Positions 1 through 8,878 of a stretch of 64,000 nt of DNA are shown piece after piece. Under the pieces are notes generated by a model that saw nothing but the letters and a program-made list of their open reading frames with translations, was not told where the DNA came from and did not search any database. Origin of the DNA: Pseudooceanicola atlanticus (GTDB lineage: Bacteria > Pseudomonadota > Alphaproteobacteria > Rhodobacterales > Rhodobacteraceae). The stretch spans positions 1 to 64,000 of the forward strand of contig NZ_AQQX01000001.1 of the NCBI RefSeq assembly GCF_000768315.1. The letters are read 5' to 3'. Made by a program: the position numbers and the translations under genes. Position 1 is the stretch's first letter; every line of letters starts with the position of its first letter.

Positions 1-31
1 AGACGTGGGAGAGTAGGTCGCCGCCAGACCT
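1..31 (+). rRNA. rrf: 5S ribosomal RNA, 3' end only
   Basis: The first 31 bases match the conserved 3' arm of bacterial 5S rRNA: GTGGGAGAGTAGGTCGCCGCC, followed by a CAGACC-type closing strand. The rest of the gene, and presumably the rrn operon, lies to the left of the window. The exact 3' end is uncertain by a base or two. In many Rhodobacterales a tRNA-fMet follows 5S directly; here it is about 2.1 kb downstream. Confidence 0.85.
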
Positions 32-174
32 AGAAAGCCCCTCGTTCTCTCGTACGATCAATCCAACAAACAAAACGACATCACACGCGTTTCCAGCGTC
101 TTGCCACTGTGCCTTGACTTGGCATGCCCGCCATTGGGATATGGGGGATGTCGAGTGGAACACAGGACGGACGC

Positions 175-1056
175 ATGAAAATTGCTGCCGTGACGATGGT
201 TTACAAGGATAACTGGTTCCTTGGCCGTTGGCTGGAATATTACGGAAACCTGATCGGTCAGGAGAACCTCTATGTCGTGGCCCATGGTGACAAGACGGGT
301 CTTCCCGAAATGCTGGGCGATGCCCACCTGATCGCTGTCCCACGGGATCCGAACGATGTCTATTTTGACCGTCGTCGATGGGGATTTCTCTCTCAATATG
401 CCTCGGCCCTGACCGGATATTATGATGCGGTCATCTGCCTGGATGTCGACGAGTTCCTGGTTCCCACCGACCCCGAAGTGTCATTCGAGGATGCACTGGA
501 CTGGATGGACAGTGACGCGCCGCGCTGCGTCCCGGGGTTCGAGGTCTTCGCCGAAGACAGTTCCGGCGAGGCGGTCGATGCCGGAGCCAGGTTTGCGCCG
601 AACATGGAAGGCGCGGTGTTTTCCCCTTTCTACAGCAAGTCCTGCATCATCCAGAAACCCGGCGCTTTTTCGGACGGCGCGCATGGGATGATGGACGAAA
701 AGCCGGAATTGCTGACGGATTTGGCGCTTATCCACCTGCGTTTTGCCAACCTCAAGGAGTTGGAGCGCCGGAATTCGGTTCGCGAGGACATGGCCTGGGG
801 GTCCATCGAAAGCTGGGATGAGTTCCAGTCCGAAGGCAAGCCGCTCGCCACGTGGCGGCGGGCAGATCAGCGTAGCCGACAGGCCTTCCGTGGGTTTCGC
901 AAGACGCCGGAGGCCAGCTGGGACGACATGTTTGCCTCCGCGCTTGCAGACCTCGATCGCTTGCGGGTGCGCCGGGGCAATGTGCACAAGTTCCTGAACA
1001 AGAACTTCCAGCCCTATCGCGCCAAGCTACCGGAGTGGATGCACGAATTGTTCTGA
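175..1056 (+). CDS. glycosyltransferase family 2/92-like protein
   Basis: Predicted protein of 293 residues. The N-terminus (MKIAAVTMVYKDNWFLGRWL) resembles the nucleotide-sugar-binding start of the Glyco_tranf_2_4 / GT92-like families, and a DVDEF segment near residue 90 fits the metal-binding DxD motif. There is no signal peptide or membrane segment, so it probably acts in the cytoplasm, transferring a sugar to a surface glycan; donor and acceptor are unknown. An in-frame ATG exists 51 bases upstream (124), but the ATG at 175 is preceded by a purine-rich AGGACGGACGC and gives the family-like N-terminus. It sits between the 5S rRNA end and an outer-membrane-type gene, where roseobacters often have tRNA-fMet. 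Confidence 0.75.
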   Translation: MKIAAVTMVYKDNWFLGRWLEYYGNLIGQENLYVVAHGDKTGLPEMLGDAHLIAVPRDPNDVYFDRRRWGFLSQYASALTGYYDAVICLDVDEFLVPTDPEVSFEDALDWMDSDAPRCVPGFEVFAEDSSGEAVDAGARFAPNMEGAVFSPFYSKSCIIQKPGAFSDGAHGMMDEKPELLTDLALIHLRFANLKELERRNSVREDMAWGSIESWDEFQSEGKPLATWRRADQRSRQAFRGFRKTPEASWDDMFASALADLDRLRVRRGNVHKFLNKNFQPYRAKLPEWMHELF

Positions 1057-1138
1057 CACCGCGCGGCCGATCGTTCCTGTACTTCATTCCCAGAGTGAGT
1101 CACACAAGGTCATCGATATTACCGCCGGGGGTTCATTC

Positions 1139-1882
1139 ATGCTGCGCAAACTTGCTTTCCTGACCGCGATGCTGACGGCGTCGGTCTCTGTCTCGAGCCA
1201 GGCCATGGCCCAGAGTGTCGACCTGGAGTTCGGCTATACCGCGCGCGAAACCCGGCCCACCACCGACAACGATCTGTTCCTGTTGCCCATCGGCCTGACC
1301 TGGAGCCGCCCGGACGGCGGAACTCGGGTCGAGTTCTTGCTGGCCGCGCGGAACGAGAACTTCTCGGGCGCCTATCCGGCGACCTTCGGGGTCGAGGCTC
1401 TCTACTTCAAGGATTACGGCCCGCATCGTGTGGCCGGCGGTGTCCGCGTAAACCACGCCAGCGATATCACCACGACGGGGGAATTGCTGGCGGGCTACGA
1501 GTATTTCGGCGGAAACTATTCGCTGCGCGGTACCGCAGGCTATTGGACCTCCAAAGCGGTTGTGCCGGGTCGCACGGATACCTCCGGCCTGGCCGGTGTG
1601 ATGGAAGCGACCTGGTATCCGGGGCCGAAGATGGCTGTTCGCCTGGGCCTGCAAGCGGATGAGGACGGGTCGATGGCCGGGCTGGGTCTGGAGTACCAGA
1701 TCGGCCGTAGCGATTTCTCCATCGCCGCCGAGGTGGGCTACGGCCTGGGCACCTATCGCGGGCAGAACAGCTATGAGAACCTCGCCGTGACGATCCGCTG
1801 GACGCCCGGCGGCGGCAGCCCGAAAGCGCGTGACCGGATGCTGGGCGACCGCCTGCTGCATCGCTACGCCTGGGTGCAGTAA
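1139..1882 (+). CDS. secreted or outer-membrane beta-strand-rich protein, function unknown
   Basis: 247 residues. The first 25 residues form a clear Sec signal peptide (basic MLRK, hydrophobic core, cleavage after AMA before QSVDLEF). The mature part alternates short amphipathic stretches rich in aromatic and glycine residues (GLEYQIG, VEALYFKDYG, YEYFGGNYS), as expected of an outer-membrane beta-barrel or a YfaZ/porin-like periplasmic fold. I recognise no catalytic motif. It ends just before a strong hairpin terminator at 1913. The preceding glycosyltransferase is codirectional, with an 82-bp gap. Confidence 0.65.
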   Translation: MLRKLAFLTAMLTASVSVSSQAMAQSVDLEFGYTARETRPTTDNDLFLLPIGLTWSRPDGGTRVEFLLAARNENFSGAYPATFGVEALYFKDYGPHRVAGGVRVNHASDITTTGELLAGYEYFGGNYSLRGTAGYWTSKAVVPGRTDTSGLAGVMEATWYPGPKMAVRLGLQADEDGSMAGLGLEYQIGRSDFSIAAEVGYGLGTYRGQNSYENLAVTIRWTPGGGSPKARDRMLGDRLLHRYAWVQ

Positions 1883-1912
1883 GCCAATTACCCAGCTTTG
1901 GATTACCTGAGA

Positions 1913-1945
1913 GACTCGGTTCATTCGCGTGAACCGAGTCGTTTT
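1913..1945 (+). terminator. Rho-independent terminator after the outer-membrane-type gene
   Basis: A perfect 11-bp stem (GACTCGGTTCA / TGAACCGAGTC) with a 6-base loop TTCGCG is followed by GTTTTG. It lies 30 bases after the stop codon at 1882. Confidence 0.85.
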
Positions 1946-2119
1946 GCATATCGGCGGTAAAGACGAAGGCTCGCAATTTGGGCGAAGTGTCGAGGCAACG
2001 ATCAAGCAACTGTTTCTAAACACTAATAAACCTAATCATGAACCCAAAAATTTTTGACGTTTTTACGACGCCCGACCCTTGCAGGCCCCAAAGGGATCCG
2101 TTAGACAACCCGAACTTGG

Positions 2120-2196
<77 letters not shown>

Positions 2197-2208
2197 AAGT
2201 CCTACACC

Positions 2209-2242
2209 GCGACGCCCGCCTTTCGGCGGGCGTCGCCGTTTT
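2209..2242 (+). terminator. Rho-independent terminator of tRNA-fMet
   Basis: A 12-bp stem built on GACGCCCGCC / GGCGGGCGTC with a TTTC loop, followed by CCGTTTTC. It starts 12 bases after the tRNA CCA end. Confidence 0.85.
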
Positions 2243-2315
2243 CAGCATTTCCAAAAGCTTACCCCGGATATCGAGGTGCTCAAAGCGCTCCTATGCTTGC
2301 CAGGAGACGACCAAT

Positions 2316-2940
2316 TCATCGACCAAGCACGGGTTCCTCTATCTCGGTTCTTGGAATTGTTTTGCGGTTGTTGCAGGTTACCTGTTGCGTGCAGTTGAGC
2401 AGCTGTAACGCGAGGCGCTGACCATGATGTAGCCCGCATCGCAGTATCCGCAGATGACGAGACGAGAGAGGAGTTGGCGGGGTCGGTCGGGCCTGGCGCT
2501 TGCCCATCAAGGGGTCCGGCGTATAGCTCTGCTGATAGACGGCCAATCGCCCGATATTGAGCTCGTTGTTAAGAAGCCCGGTGCTGCGTTTCCAGTTTCC
2601 GGATATCGTGGAGAAACTCCAGGTGCCGCCGCGCGGGCCAGGCAAGTGCTCGGCATTGAGACGCGCGGCGATCGTCCGTGCGCTCTCGCCCATTGCGTAA
2701 CGTTCGAAGACCTGTTGGACGATCGCCGCCTGATCGGGATCGATGATCCGGTCGCCGGTGCTCATTCTGCCATAGGGCAGGGGGGCGTCGGTCGAGAGTG
2801 TACCCGTAGCTGATCCCCTGCGGACTTGCCGGCATACACGCGGCCTTCGAGCCCGCGAGGGGTCTTCTGGGCAAGGTCCGTGAGATAGAGCGCCGACATA
2901 GTGCCCTTGAGACCGATATGCAGTTCGTTGATCCGCTAAC
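2316..2940 (-). pseudogene. large serine recombinase, degraded C-terminal two thirds
   Basis: Reading the minus strand in shifting frames recovers consecutive blocks of a resolvase/Pin-type site-specific recombinase. These are a catalytic-domain end (GLKGTMSALYLTDLAQKT, then GLEGRVYAGKSAG), a recombinase domain (RIIDPDQAAIVQQVFERYA, then GNWKRSTGLLNNELNIGRLA), and a zinc-ribbon region (CGYCDAGYIMVSASRYSC, then TCNNRKTIPRTEIEEPVLGR). At least three frameshifts separate the blocks, and the N-terminal catalytic serine region is missing. It is therefore not functional. It lies just after tRNA-fMet and before the RTX gene, suggesting an old integrated element that has mostly decayed. Confidence 0.85.
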
Positions 2941-3083
2941 AATCAAATTGGACCAGTCAGATGAGGCTGCCCAACAACGCCTGCCCGCACTGTTGGTTGC
3001 GGTTCCCTGACGAGTCGCTCACTATCAATAGGCAATGACGCGGCGACTGGCCCCGGCGCAACATCTGTGAGGAGACGGCGATC

Positions 3084-6000
3084 ATGCAGTACATCAGGAC
3101 CATCGGCGCATTCACCGAATACTACGCTGACGGCGACGATACCGGGATGGGGTATGGCTCCGAGGGGCGGATCGTGCCGATGCCCGACGGAACCGTCTTC
3201 GCGGAATGGTACGCATGGGGCTTCACGGTCTGGGGAACGCGGATTGCCGTCTTTGACGAAAACGGCGAGATCATCCATGGTGGGCCGGACGGACAGCGGA
3301 TCGTCAACAACTCGGTTGATTTCGACGGGTTCGGCAGCAGCGGGTTCCTGGCCTACCTGCCGCAGGCAGAGACCGAGGATGGTGAAGCCACGCCCTACAA
3401 GCTGCTGCGCTACGGCCCGGACGGTTCGACCATCGGCAGCGCATTTCTGATGGACACCGTCGCGGGCCCTGCCCGGGACTGGCACTTCGACCAGGCGGTC
3501 GATGGCAGCTTCACCATCGGCTGGGTCGAGGTCGGCGAGGACATCGTCACTTGGTCCCAGGGCTTCGACGCCGCGGCGCAGGCGACGGGCGCACCGCAGA
3601 TCATCGGCCGTCGTGAAGGTGGGGACCTGGCCTCGGCCACGCTTCTGGAAGACGGCACCTTGGTGACCTACACCACCATTGGCGCCCTGGACGGTGACGG
3701 CTTGGGCGCCTTCCTGCAACGCCATGATGCCGAAGGTCAGCCGCTTGGCGACCCGATGCAGGTCAGCGAAAGCACCGCCGGGGACCAACGCACCGAGGCA
3801 TTGCTCGATCTGGGCGCGGGCATGCTCGCCGCGATTTACCGGGCGCCGTCCGGAGACCGCTTGGCCCGCATCCTGGCCCCTGACGGCGGATTCTACGGCC
3901 CCTCCTTCACGGTGGCCGCACCCGAAGACGGCAGCCTGCGTCGGGTCGAAAGCCTGGCGCTCACCGACGGCAGCTTCCTCGTCGCGTCACTGGTGGCCCT
4001 GGGCGGCGACGATTTCCGGATTGATGTGCAGCGCTTCGCGACCACGGGCGAGGCCCTGGGCGCAGCGATCGAGCTCTCTGGCCCGGACCAAACCCTGACA
4101 GGGTCCGAACCGAGCTTCGGCAATTTGGACATGTTCGAACAGGCGGATGGCGAGGTCATGGTGCACTGGGGCACCTACCAGGTCTCGGGCGAACGGACCG
4201 GTCCTTTCAAGGCGCAGCGGATCGCGGTGGATCCGGTCGACGCGCCGGCGGTGATCGCCGTTGAGGGCGCGCGCGAGGTCGGCAGCGTGCTGACCGCGCG
4301 ACTGATCCTGCCCGATGGTGATCCCGGCACCGAGACCGCCTGGCAATGGCTGCGGGACGGCCAGGAGATATCCGGCGCGACGCAGGCCGATTACCGGCTG
4401 ACCCTCGCGGACGAGGGCGCACAGATCGGTCTGCGGGCCGGGTTCGGCACCGCACAGGCACCTGAGGAGACAACCCGCCAGGCCATCGGCGAGATCAGTG
4501 CGGGCGTCTTCGGTGATTACCGCATCGACGGAGAGGCCCTGGTCGGCCGCACCCTGACCCTGGTACTTGGCGAGACAGAGGCGCCGGACGGCACCGCCGT
4601 TCAGTGGCTACGCGACGGAGAGATCATCGAAGGCGCGACCGGCACGACATATGTCCTGTCGCAGGCGGACTGGAATGCCCGGATCGACGCTGCGGTCGAC
4701 CTTGGCGACCTCGGTGCGTCCCCGCTCGGGGCCACGGCCGCGGTGGCACTGCCCGGATTCGGGTTTCTCTCGACGGGGGCCGAGATTCCGTGGCCTTTTG
4801 GACGCAGTGCCTACGCAAAAACCTTCCCGCATCTCTCCGACAACGGCGACGGCTACGACATTGCTTGGTCGAATGATATTTATCAGAGTGCCTACGGCAT
4901 CGCGTTCGACGCGGATGGTTCAACAATCGAGATCGTGACAGGGGAAAGCTCGATCTATTTGGGGGGCGGGGGCAATGATGATGCATTGTTTCCCATGATT
5001 GAGACCCTTGCGAACGGCACCCGAGTGGCGGTCTCCCTGGCGGTCGAGAACGATTATGGCGGCGAGGGGGGCGGTGTGATCGAATACCGTCTGATTCTCA
5101 GGGAATTTGCCCCCGGATCGGACCCCTCTTCCGAGGGCATTAACCTCGGCAGTTTATCCTACGACATAAACACCCCCGCCATAGGCGGAGTCGATGGCAT
5201 CGACCTCGTCGCGCTGTCCGGTGGCGACGCGGTGGTGATATGGCACCAGCGCGCCGCGGACACGGATGCCTCTGAACTGCGCTTCATTCTCAACAGCGAT
5301 ATCGACACCAAGCATACCTTCGGAACCGAAACCCCTGTCGTCACCGGCCAGCCGAAACTTGCGGCCTTGCCGGATGGCGGCTTCGTCGCGATCTGGACCG
5401 GCGGCGCCGGGGCGGGTGACGACCGGGTGCACCTGCAGCGTTTCGCGTCGGATGGCGCGCTGTCGGGCGGCGCAGTTGCCGTATCGGCGGTGGCTGCGGG
5501 CCCGGCGGCGCTGGCTGATATCGCGACCCTGTCGGATGGCAGCCTGGCCATCGCCTGGCAGCAGGCAGGCCCGGACGACAGTCTCGATATCGTCGTGCAG
5601 CGCAGCGATGCGGATGGCGTCCCGCAGGGGCCGCTCACGTGGATTGCCGACAGTGAGGGCCGTGCCCAAGTGCAGGCGGCCATCGAGGCCACCGACGACG
5701 GCGGCTTCGTGGTGACCTGGCGCGAGCCAGCGACGGTGGACGACCCGATGCGCCAGCAGGTACAGCGCTTCGATGCCGAAGGTCGTCCGGTCAGCGCCCG
5801 CCTGACCGGCGAGATGGTCCCCGCCGATATGGATTCCGAGAATGCCCGCCCGGGCGGCCCCGCGACGGCGGACGTTCTGGTGCTGGACGATCAGGATATC
5901 GTGCTGGCCTGGGAAATCGGGGAGGATATCCGGCTGGAACGCTTCGACTTCCTCGACAGCGGCGACCTTTCCGGGGCGAACCGCATCGCAGGCAATGCCC

Positions 6001-6944
6001 TAGCTAACGACCTCTGGGGCGCGGCAGGCAACGACACGCTGCTTGGCGCGGCGGGCGACGACACGCTGGACGGCGGCAGCGGCGCTGACTGGCTGATCGG
6101 CGGTCCGGGTGGCGACCTGTTCCACATCGACAATGCGGGCGACCGGGTCTCGGAAAGCCGGAGCTGGGACGGTCGGGATCACGTGATGGCCGCGGTCGAC
6201 TACCTGGCGGGGCGGGCGCATATTGAGGACATCACCCTGACCGGCACTACAGACATAAGGGGGGTCGGGAACGGGCTATCGAACGTCATCACCGGCAATG
6301 CGGGAGACAACATCCTCGACGGTGGCAAGAACAACGACACGCTGATCGGCGGCGCAGGGAACGACACCTATCATATCCGCGCCCCTGGCGACATGGCCGT
6401 CGAAACGGAAGACGGCGGGCTCGACACGGTGAAGGCGTTTCGCAGTCACGCGCTTGACGCGCATGTCGAGCGGCTCTGGATGCAGAAGATCCTTAAGAAA
6501 GATGGCGATCCGGCGAACCTGAACGGGATCGGCAACGGGCTCGACAACACAATCGTGGGCACCCCCTTCGATAACACCATCATCGGCCGCGAGGGGCGTG
6601 ACGTGCTGAAGGGCCAGGCCGGAGCGGACACCTTCGTCTTCGACCGGGCGATCGGGGCGGACAATGTCGACCGGATCATCGACTTCAACGTCAACGAAGC
6701 CGACGAAGGCGATGTCCTGAAGATGAAGGGTTCGGTTTTCGGCGGGCTCGCGGCGGGCGTTCTCGACGCGGCTCTCTTCGTGGTTGGGACGGTGGCGGCG
6801 GATGCCGACGACCGCTTCGTCTTTGACCAGGCGTCCGGACGGCTCTGGTTCGACGGTGACGGCGCCGGTGGTGCCGTGCAGGAGCTGGTCGCCACCTTCG
6901 AGCAAAATGCCCAAGTGACCGCAGCGAATATCGAGATTTTCTGA
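3084..6944 (+). CDS. large RTX-type calcium-binding secreted protein with Ig-like modules
   Basis: 1286 residues with no Sec signal. Residues 1-380 and about 590-960 hold beta-propeller-like repeats with recurring phrases such as LPDGGFVAIW, LSDGSLAIAWQQ and TDDGGFVVTW. Two Ig-like modules around residues 390-545 each carry an xQWLRDGxxIxGAT core. From about residue 968 there are three clusters of nonapeptide-like calcium repeats (GNDTLLGAAGDDTLDGG, GNAGDNILDGG, GREGRDVLKGQAGADTF). The C-terminal DFNVNEADEGD region, ending in a hydrophobic/acidic tail, resembles serralysin-type type I secretion signals. The start is supported by GAGGAGA nine bases upstream. Export by a type I system is expected, but no HlyB/HlyD/TolC genes are in the window. 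Adhesin or extracellular binding protein is a reasonable guess; no protease motif was seen. Confidence 0.85.
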   Translation: MQYIRTIGAFTEYYADGDDTGMGYGSEGRIVPMPDGTVFAEWYAWGFTVWGTRIAVFDENGEIIHGGPDGQRIVNNSVDFDGFGSSGFLAYLPQAETEDGEATPYKLLRYGPDGSTIGSAFLMDTVAGPARDWHFDQAVDGSFTIGWVEVGEDIVTWSQGFDAAAQATGAPQIIGRREGGDLASATLLEDGTLVTYTTIGALDGDGLGAFLQRHDAEGQPLGDPMQVSESTAGDQRTEALLDLGAGMLAAIYRAPSGDRLARILAPDGGFYGPSFTVAAPEDGSLRRVESLALTDGSFLVASLVALGGDDFRIDVQRFATTGEALGAAIELSGPDQTLTGSEPSFGNLDMFEQADGEVMVHWGTYQVSGERTGPFKAQRIAVDPVDAPAVIAVEGAREVGSVLTARLILPDGDPGTETAWQWLRDGQEISGATQADYRLTLADEGAQIGLRAGFGTAQAPEETTRQAIGEISAGVFGDYRIDGEALVGRTLTLVLGETEAPDGTAVQWLRDGEIIEGATGTTYVLSQADWNARIDAAVDLGDLGASPLGATAAVALPGFGFLSTGAEIPWPFGRSAYAKTFPHLSDNGDGYDIAWSNDIYQSAYGIAFDADGSTIEIVTGESSIYLGGGGNDDALFPMIETLANGTRVAVSLAVENDYGGEGGGVIEYRLILREFAPGSDPSSEGINLGSLSYDINTPAIGGVDGIDLVALSGGDAVVIWHQRAADTDASELRFILNSDIDTKHTFGTETPVVTGQPKLAALPDGGFVAIWTGGAGAGDDRVHLQRFASDGALSGGAVAVSAVAAGPAALADIATLSDGSLAIAWQQAGPDDSLDIVVQRSDADGVPQGPLTWIADSEGRAQVQAAIEATDDGGFVVTWREPATVDDPMRQQVQRFDAEGRPVSARLTGEMVPADMDSENARPGGPATADVLVLDDQDIVLAWEIGEDIRLERFDFLDSGDLSGANRIAGNALANDLWGAAGNDTLLGAAGDDTLDGGSGADWLIGGPGGDLFHIDNAGDRVSESRSWDGRDHVMAAVDYLAGRAHIEDITLTGTTDIRGVGNGLSNVITGNAGDNILDGGKNNDTLIGGAGNDTYHIRAPGDMAVETEDGGLDTVKAFRSHALDAHVERLWMQKILKKDGDPANLNGIGNGLDNTIVGTPFDNTIIGREGRDVLKGQAGADTFVFDRAIGADNVDRIIDFNVNEADEGDVLKMKGSVFGGLAAGVLDAALFVVGTVAADADDRFVFDQASGRLWFDGDGAGGAVQELVATFEQNAQVTAANIEIF

Positions 6945-7074
6945 GCGGTTCCCATTCATCAGTCCCGTTCGGCATAGCCGATGCAGTGTGACCTGAGACC
7001 CGACTCTCCCCCGATTTCCGGAGAGTCCCCGGGCTGCTGCTCTGCTACCCAACAGTGGACCGCCGGACGCGGGA

Positions 7075-7450
7075 TTTTTCCGACTTTCTTATGATTACGG
7101 GCTGGCTGCGCCACCGGGACTTTACTTTGTATCCGATCGAGCTGCGGGGTTGGTCTTCTTTATAGTGTCTACGCTACTCTTCCAACTTTTCTCGGGCATC
7201 GGCAGGTCTCACAAACCAGTGGGCGCTCAGCCCGGCAGCGCATGCTTGCATGCGCGAGATGGGGCTTCAGAACTTGTGCAGGATCACATCCTGCGACATC
7301 TCCCGGTCGAGAGTCTGATCGACCACGATCTTGTTCAGTCGCGTGCTCTGGTCTTCGAGCGCCTTTGGCCGCCGCATCTCGTCTGGCAGCAAGCCGCCAT
7401 ACTTCTTCTTCCAGTTGAAGTAGGTCGCCTGGCAAATGCCCGCCTTTTGG
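7075..7450 (-). pseudogene. IS3-family transposase remnant (orfA joined to orfB tail by deletion)
   Basis: On the minus strand, 7445-7266 encodes the end of an IS3-family OrfA (ICQATYFNWKKKYGGLLPDE, then RLNKIVVDQTLDREM). A short distance on, 7230-7130 encodes the end of OrfB (AHWFVRPADAREKLEE, stop, RRHYKEDQPRSSIGYKV). Most of OrfB, including the DDE residues, is deleted, and the Trp of the usual WRRHYN motif is a TAG stop. This is a dead relic. It lies immediately downstream of the RTX gene, so that gene has mobile-element debris on both sides. Confidence 0.85.
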
Positions 7451-7532
7451 CGGGCGTTGCTGTTTTTGGGCTCTGTTTCCAGAGGAACTGTCGGTTGCCC
7501 TGATCATCGGCCTCGGCGTAGGAACGTGGGAG

Positions 7533-8450
7533 TTGAAGGAAAGACCCGGCGCCTTGCCCATTCGAACGTCAGACATCTGCGAGGACAGGGTGGAACTGCG
7601 CCGGGCGGTGAGCCGGGCGCTTGCCCTCTCCGACGACACCGAATGGTCCGCAATGCCCTTGGGCAAGACCAACCAGGTATGGCGGGTGGACCATCCGGCC
7701 GGCAGCCTCGTGGTGAAATGGTTCACCGGAGAAGCAACGCCCTTGTTCGACAATGATCCGTTTGCCGAGTTCGCCTGCCTGACCCGGTTGGGCGGTGATC
7801 TGGCGCCGAGGCCAGTGCTGTTTCTTTCCGGGCTCTATGGCCGAGCCATCGTCTATCGGTTCTTGACCGGGTCGTCGTGGGGCGCTGATGCATCCGCCGT
7901 AGCGGCGTTGTTGCGCAAAGTGCACGCCCTGGACCCGTTCCGCGGCTTGAGGCAGAGGCCCACCGGATCGGCGGCCTTGCTGGCCTCTGCATCAGCGATC
8001 CTGTCGGAATGCGGTGCCGTACCCGACCGGATGCGAGAGAGCCTGTTACGTTTGGCTGACGCTCCCGGAGTGGCGGCACTGCCGGCCCATGACTTGCGAC
8101 CTTTGCACGGCGATCCGGTTGCCGCGAATATCGTCGAAACGCCTCAAGGGTTGTGTCTCATAGATTGGCAAAGCCCGGGACTTGGCGATCCGTGCGAGGA
8201 TCTGGCGGTGTTCCTGTCCCCCTCCATGCAGATGGAATATCGGGGGGCGATTCTCGGTCATGTCGAATGCGAGACGTTCCTGAACGCATATCGTGACCCC
8301 GTGATTCCCGAGCGGTACCGGCAGTTGAGGCCCTATCTGCATCTGCGCCTCGCGGCCTATGCGCTTTGGGGCCAGGAGCGGGCTCGGAATCAGTCGGACA
8401 GGGGTGTCGAGCTTGAGCTGGATATCGTGAACAGCGCCTTGGCTGGCTAA
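7533..8450 (+). CDS. aminoglycoside phosphotransferase-fold kinase (choline/aminoglycoside kinase-like)
   Basis: Up to 305 residues. A kinase-like ATP-binding start (LGKTNQVWRVDHP, with lysine in SLVVKWF) is followed by the catalytic loop LHGDPVAANIV (HxDxxxxN pattern) and the metal site LIDWQSPGLGDPCEDLAVFL. These are hallmarks of the APH / choline-ethanolamine kinase fold. The substrate cannot be told; a metabolic small-molecule kinase is as likely as a resistance enzyme. The start is uncertain: the longest reading uses TTG at 7533, and ATG codons occur only further in. The gene starts about 80 bases beyond the IS relic and stands alone. Confidence 0.7.
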   Translation: MKERPGALPIRTSDICEDRVELRRAVSRALALSDDTEWSAMPLGKTNQVWRVDHPAGSLVVKWFTGEATPLFDNDPFAEFACLTRLGGDLAPRPVLFLSGLYGRAIVYRFLTGSSWGADASAVAALLRKVHALDPFRGLRQRPTGSAALLASASAILSECGAVPDRMRESLLRLADAPGVAALPAHDLRPLHGDPVAANIVETPQGLCLIDWQSPGLGDPCEDLAVFLSPSMQMEYRGAILGHVECETFLNAYRDPVIPERYRQLRPYLHLRLAAYALWGQERARNQSDRGVELELDIVNSALAG

Positions 8451-8613
8451 GAGACCTTTTCGTATTCGTGAACAGCCATGGAAAGGTGCAAGAGTGGCAC
8501 AGACCTGCCGATTGTCACCGGATCGAGGCACAAAGTATTTTGGCTCCAGATTGCCCTGTGCCATAAGCGAACTAGTGTTCAGGGTGTCGTGCCCAAAAAC
8601 CATGGAGAAAGTT

Positions 8614-8808
8614 ATGAAGAAGTTTGCAAAATTCGCAGCTGTCGCCGCGATCGCAACTGCCGCCGCAGCTCCGGTTGCCGCTCAGGACGCATCTGTTCCG
8701 GCTGATCCGTTCGTGTCGACCCAGGGCGTGGTCAGCGTTCCGGCATTGGCAATCATCGGCGGTGTTGCTGTTATCGCAGTCGCCGTTGCAGCGGCCGAAG
8801 GCACCTGA
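8614..8808 (+). CDS. small exported peptide, possible YjbE/GfcA-like
   Basis: 64 residues. A signal peptide (MKKFAKFAAVAAIATAAAAPVAAQ) is followed by a short polar stretch and a hydrophobic Ala/Val/Ile segment (VPALAIIGGVAVIAVAVAAA) ending EGT. An SD-like GGAGAAAG precedes the ATG by a few bases. It faces the YjbF/YjbH pair across a shared terminator. In enterobacteria a comparably tiny exported protein (YjbE/GfcA) starts the same exopolysaccharide operon, so a link is plausible but rests on context and composition only. Confidence 0.6.
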   Translation: MKKFAKFAAVAAIATAAAAPVAAQDASVPADPFVSTQGVVSVPALAIIGGVAVIAVAVAAAEGT

Positions 8809-8833
8809 TCGGTTCACGATCACCAAGTTTTCG

Positions 8834-8860
8834 AAAGGCAGCGCTTCGGCGCTGCCTTTT
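8834..8860. terminator. bidirectional Rho-independent terminator
   Basis: A perfect 11-bp stem AAAGGCAGCGC / GCGCTGCCTTT closes on the stable tetraloop TTCG, with T runs on the plus side and A runs on the other. It sits between the convergent small-peptide gene and yjbF-like gene and can serve both. Confidence 0.9.
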
Positions 8861-8878
8861 GCATTTTGGCGGTCCGGA

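Noticed and set aside
7002-7027. Terminator of the RTX gene
   Set aside because: GACTCTCC/GGAGAGTC can pair but is not followed by T residues, and may belong to the IS relic's end.
7533-8450. Antibiotic-resistance gene (aminoglycoside phosphotransferase)
   Set aside because: The fold is that of APH, but nothing specific to aminoglycoside enzymes is seen; metabolic kinases share these motifs.
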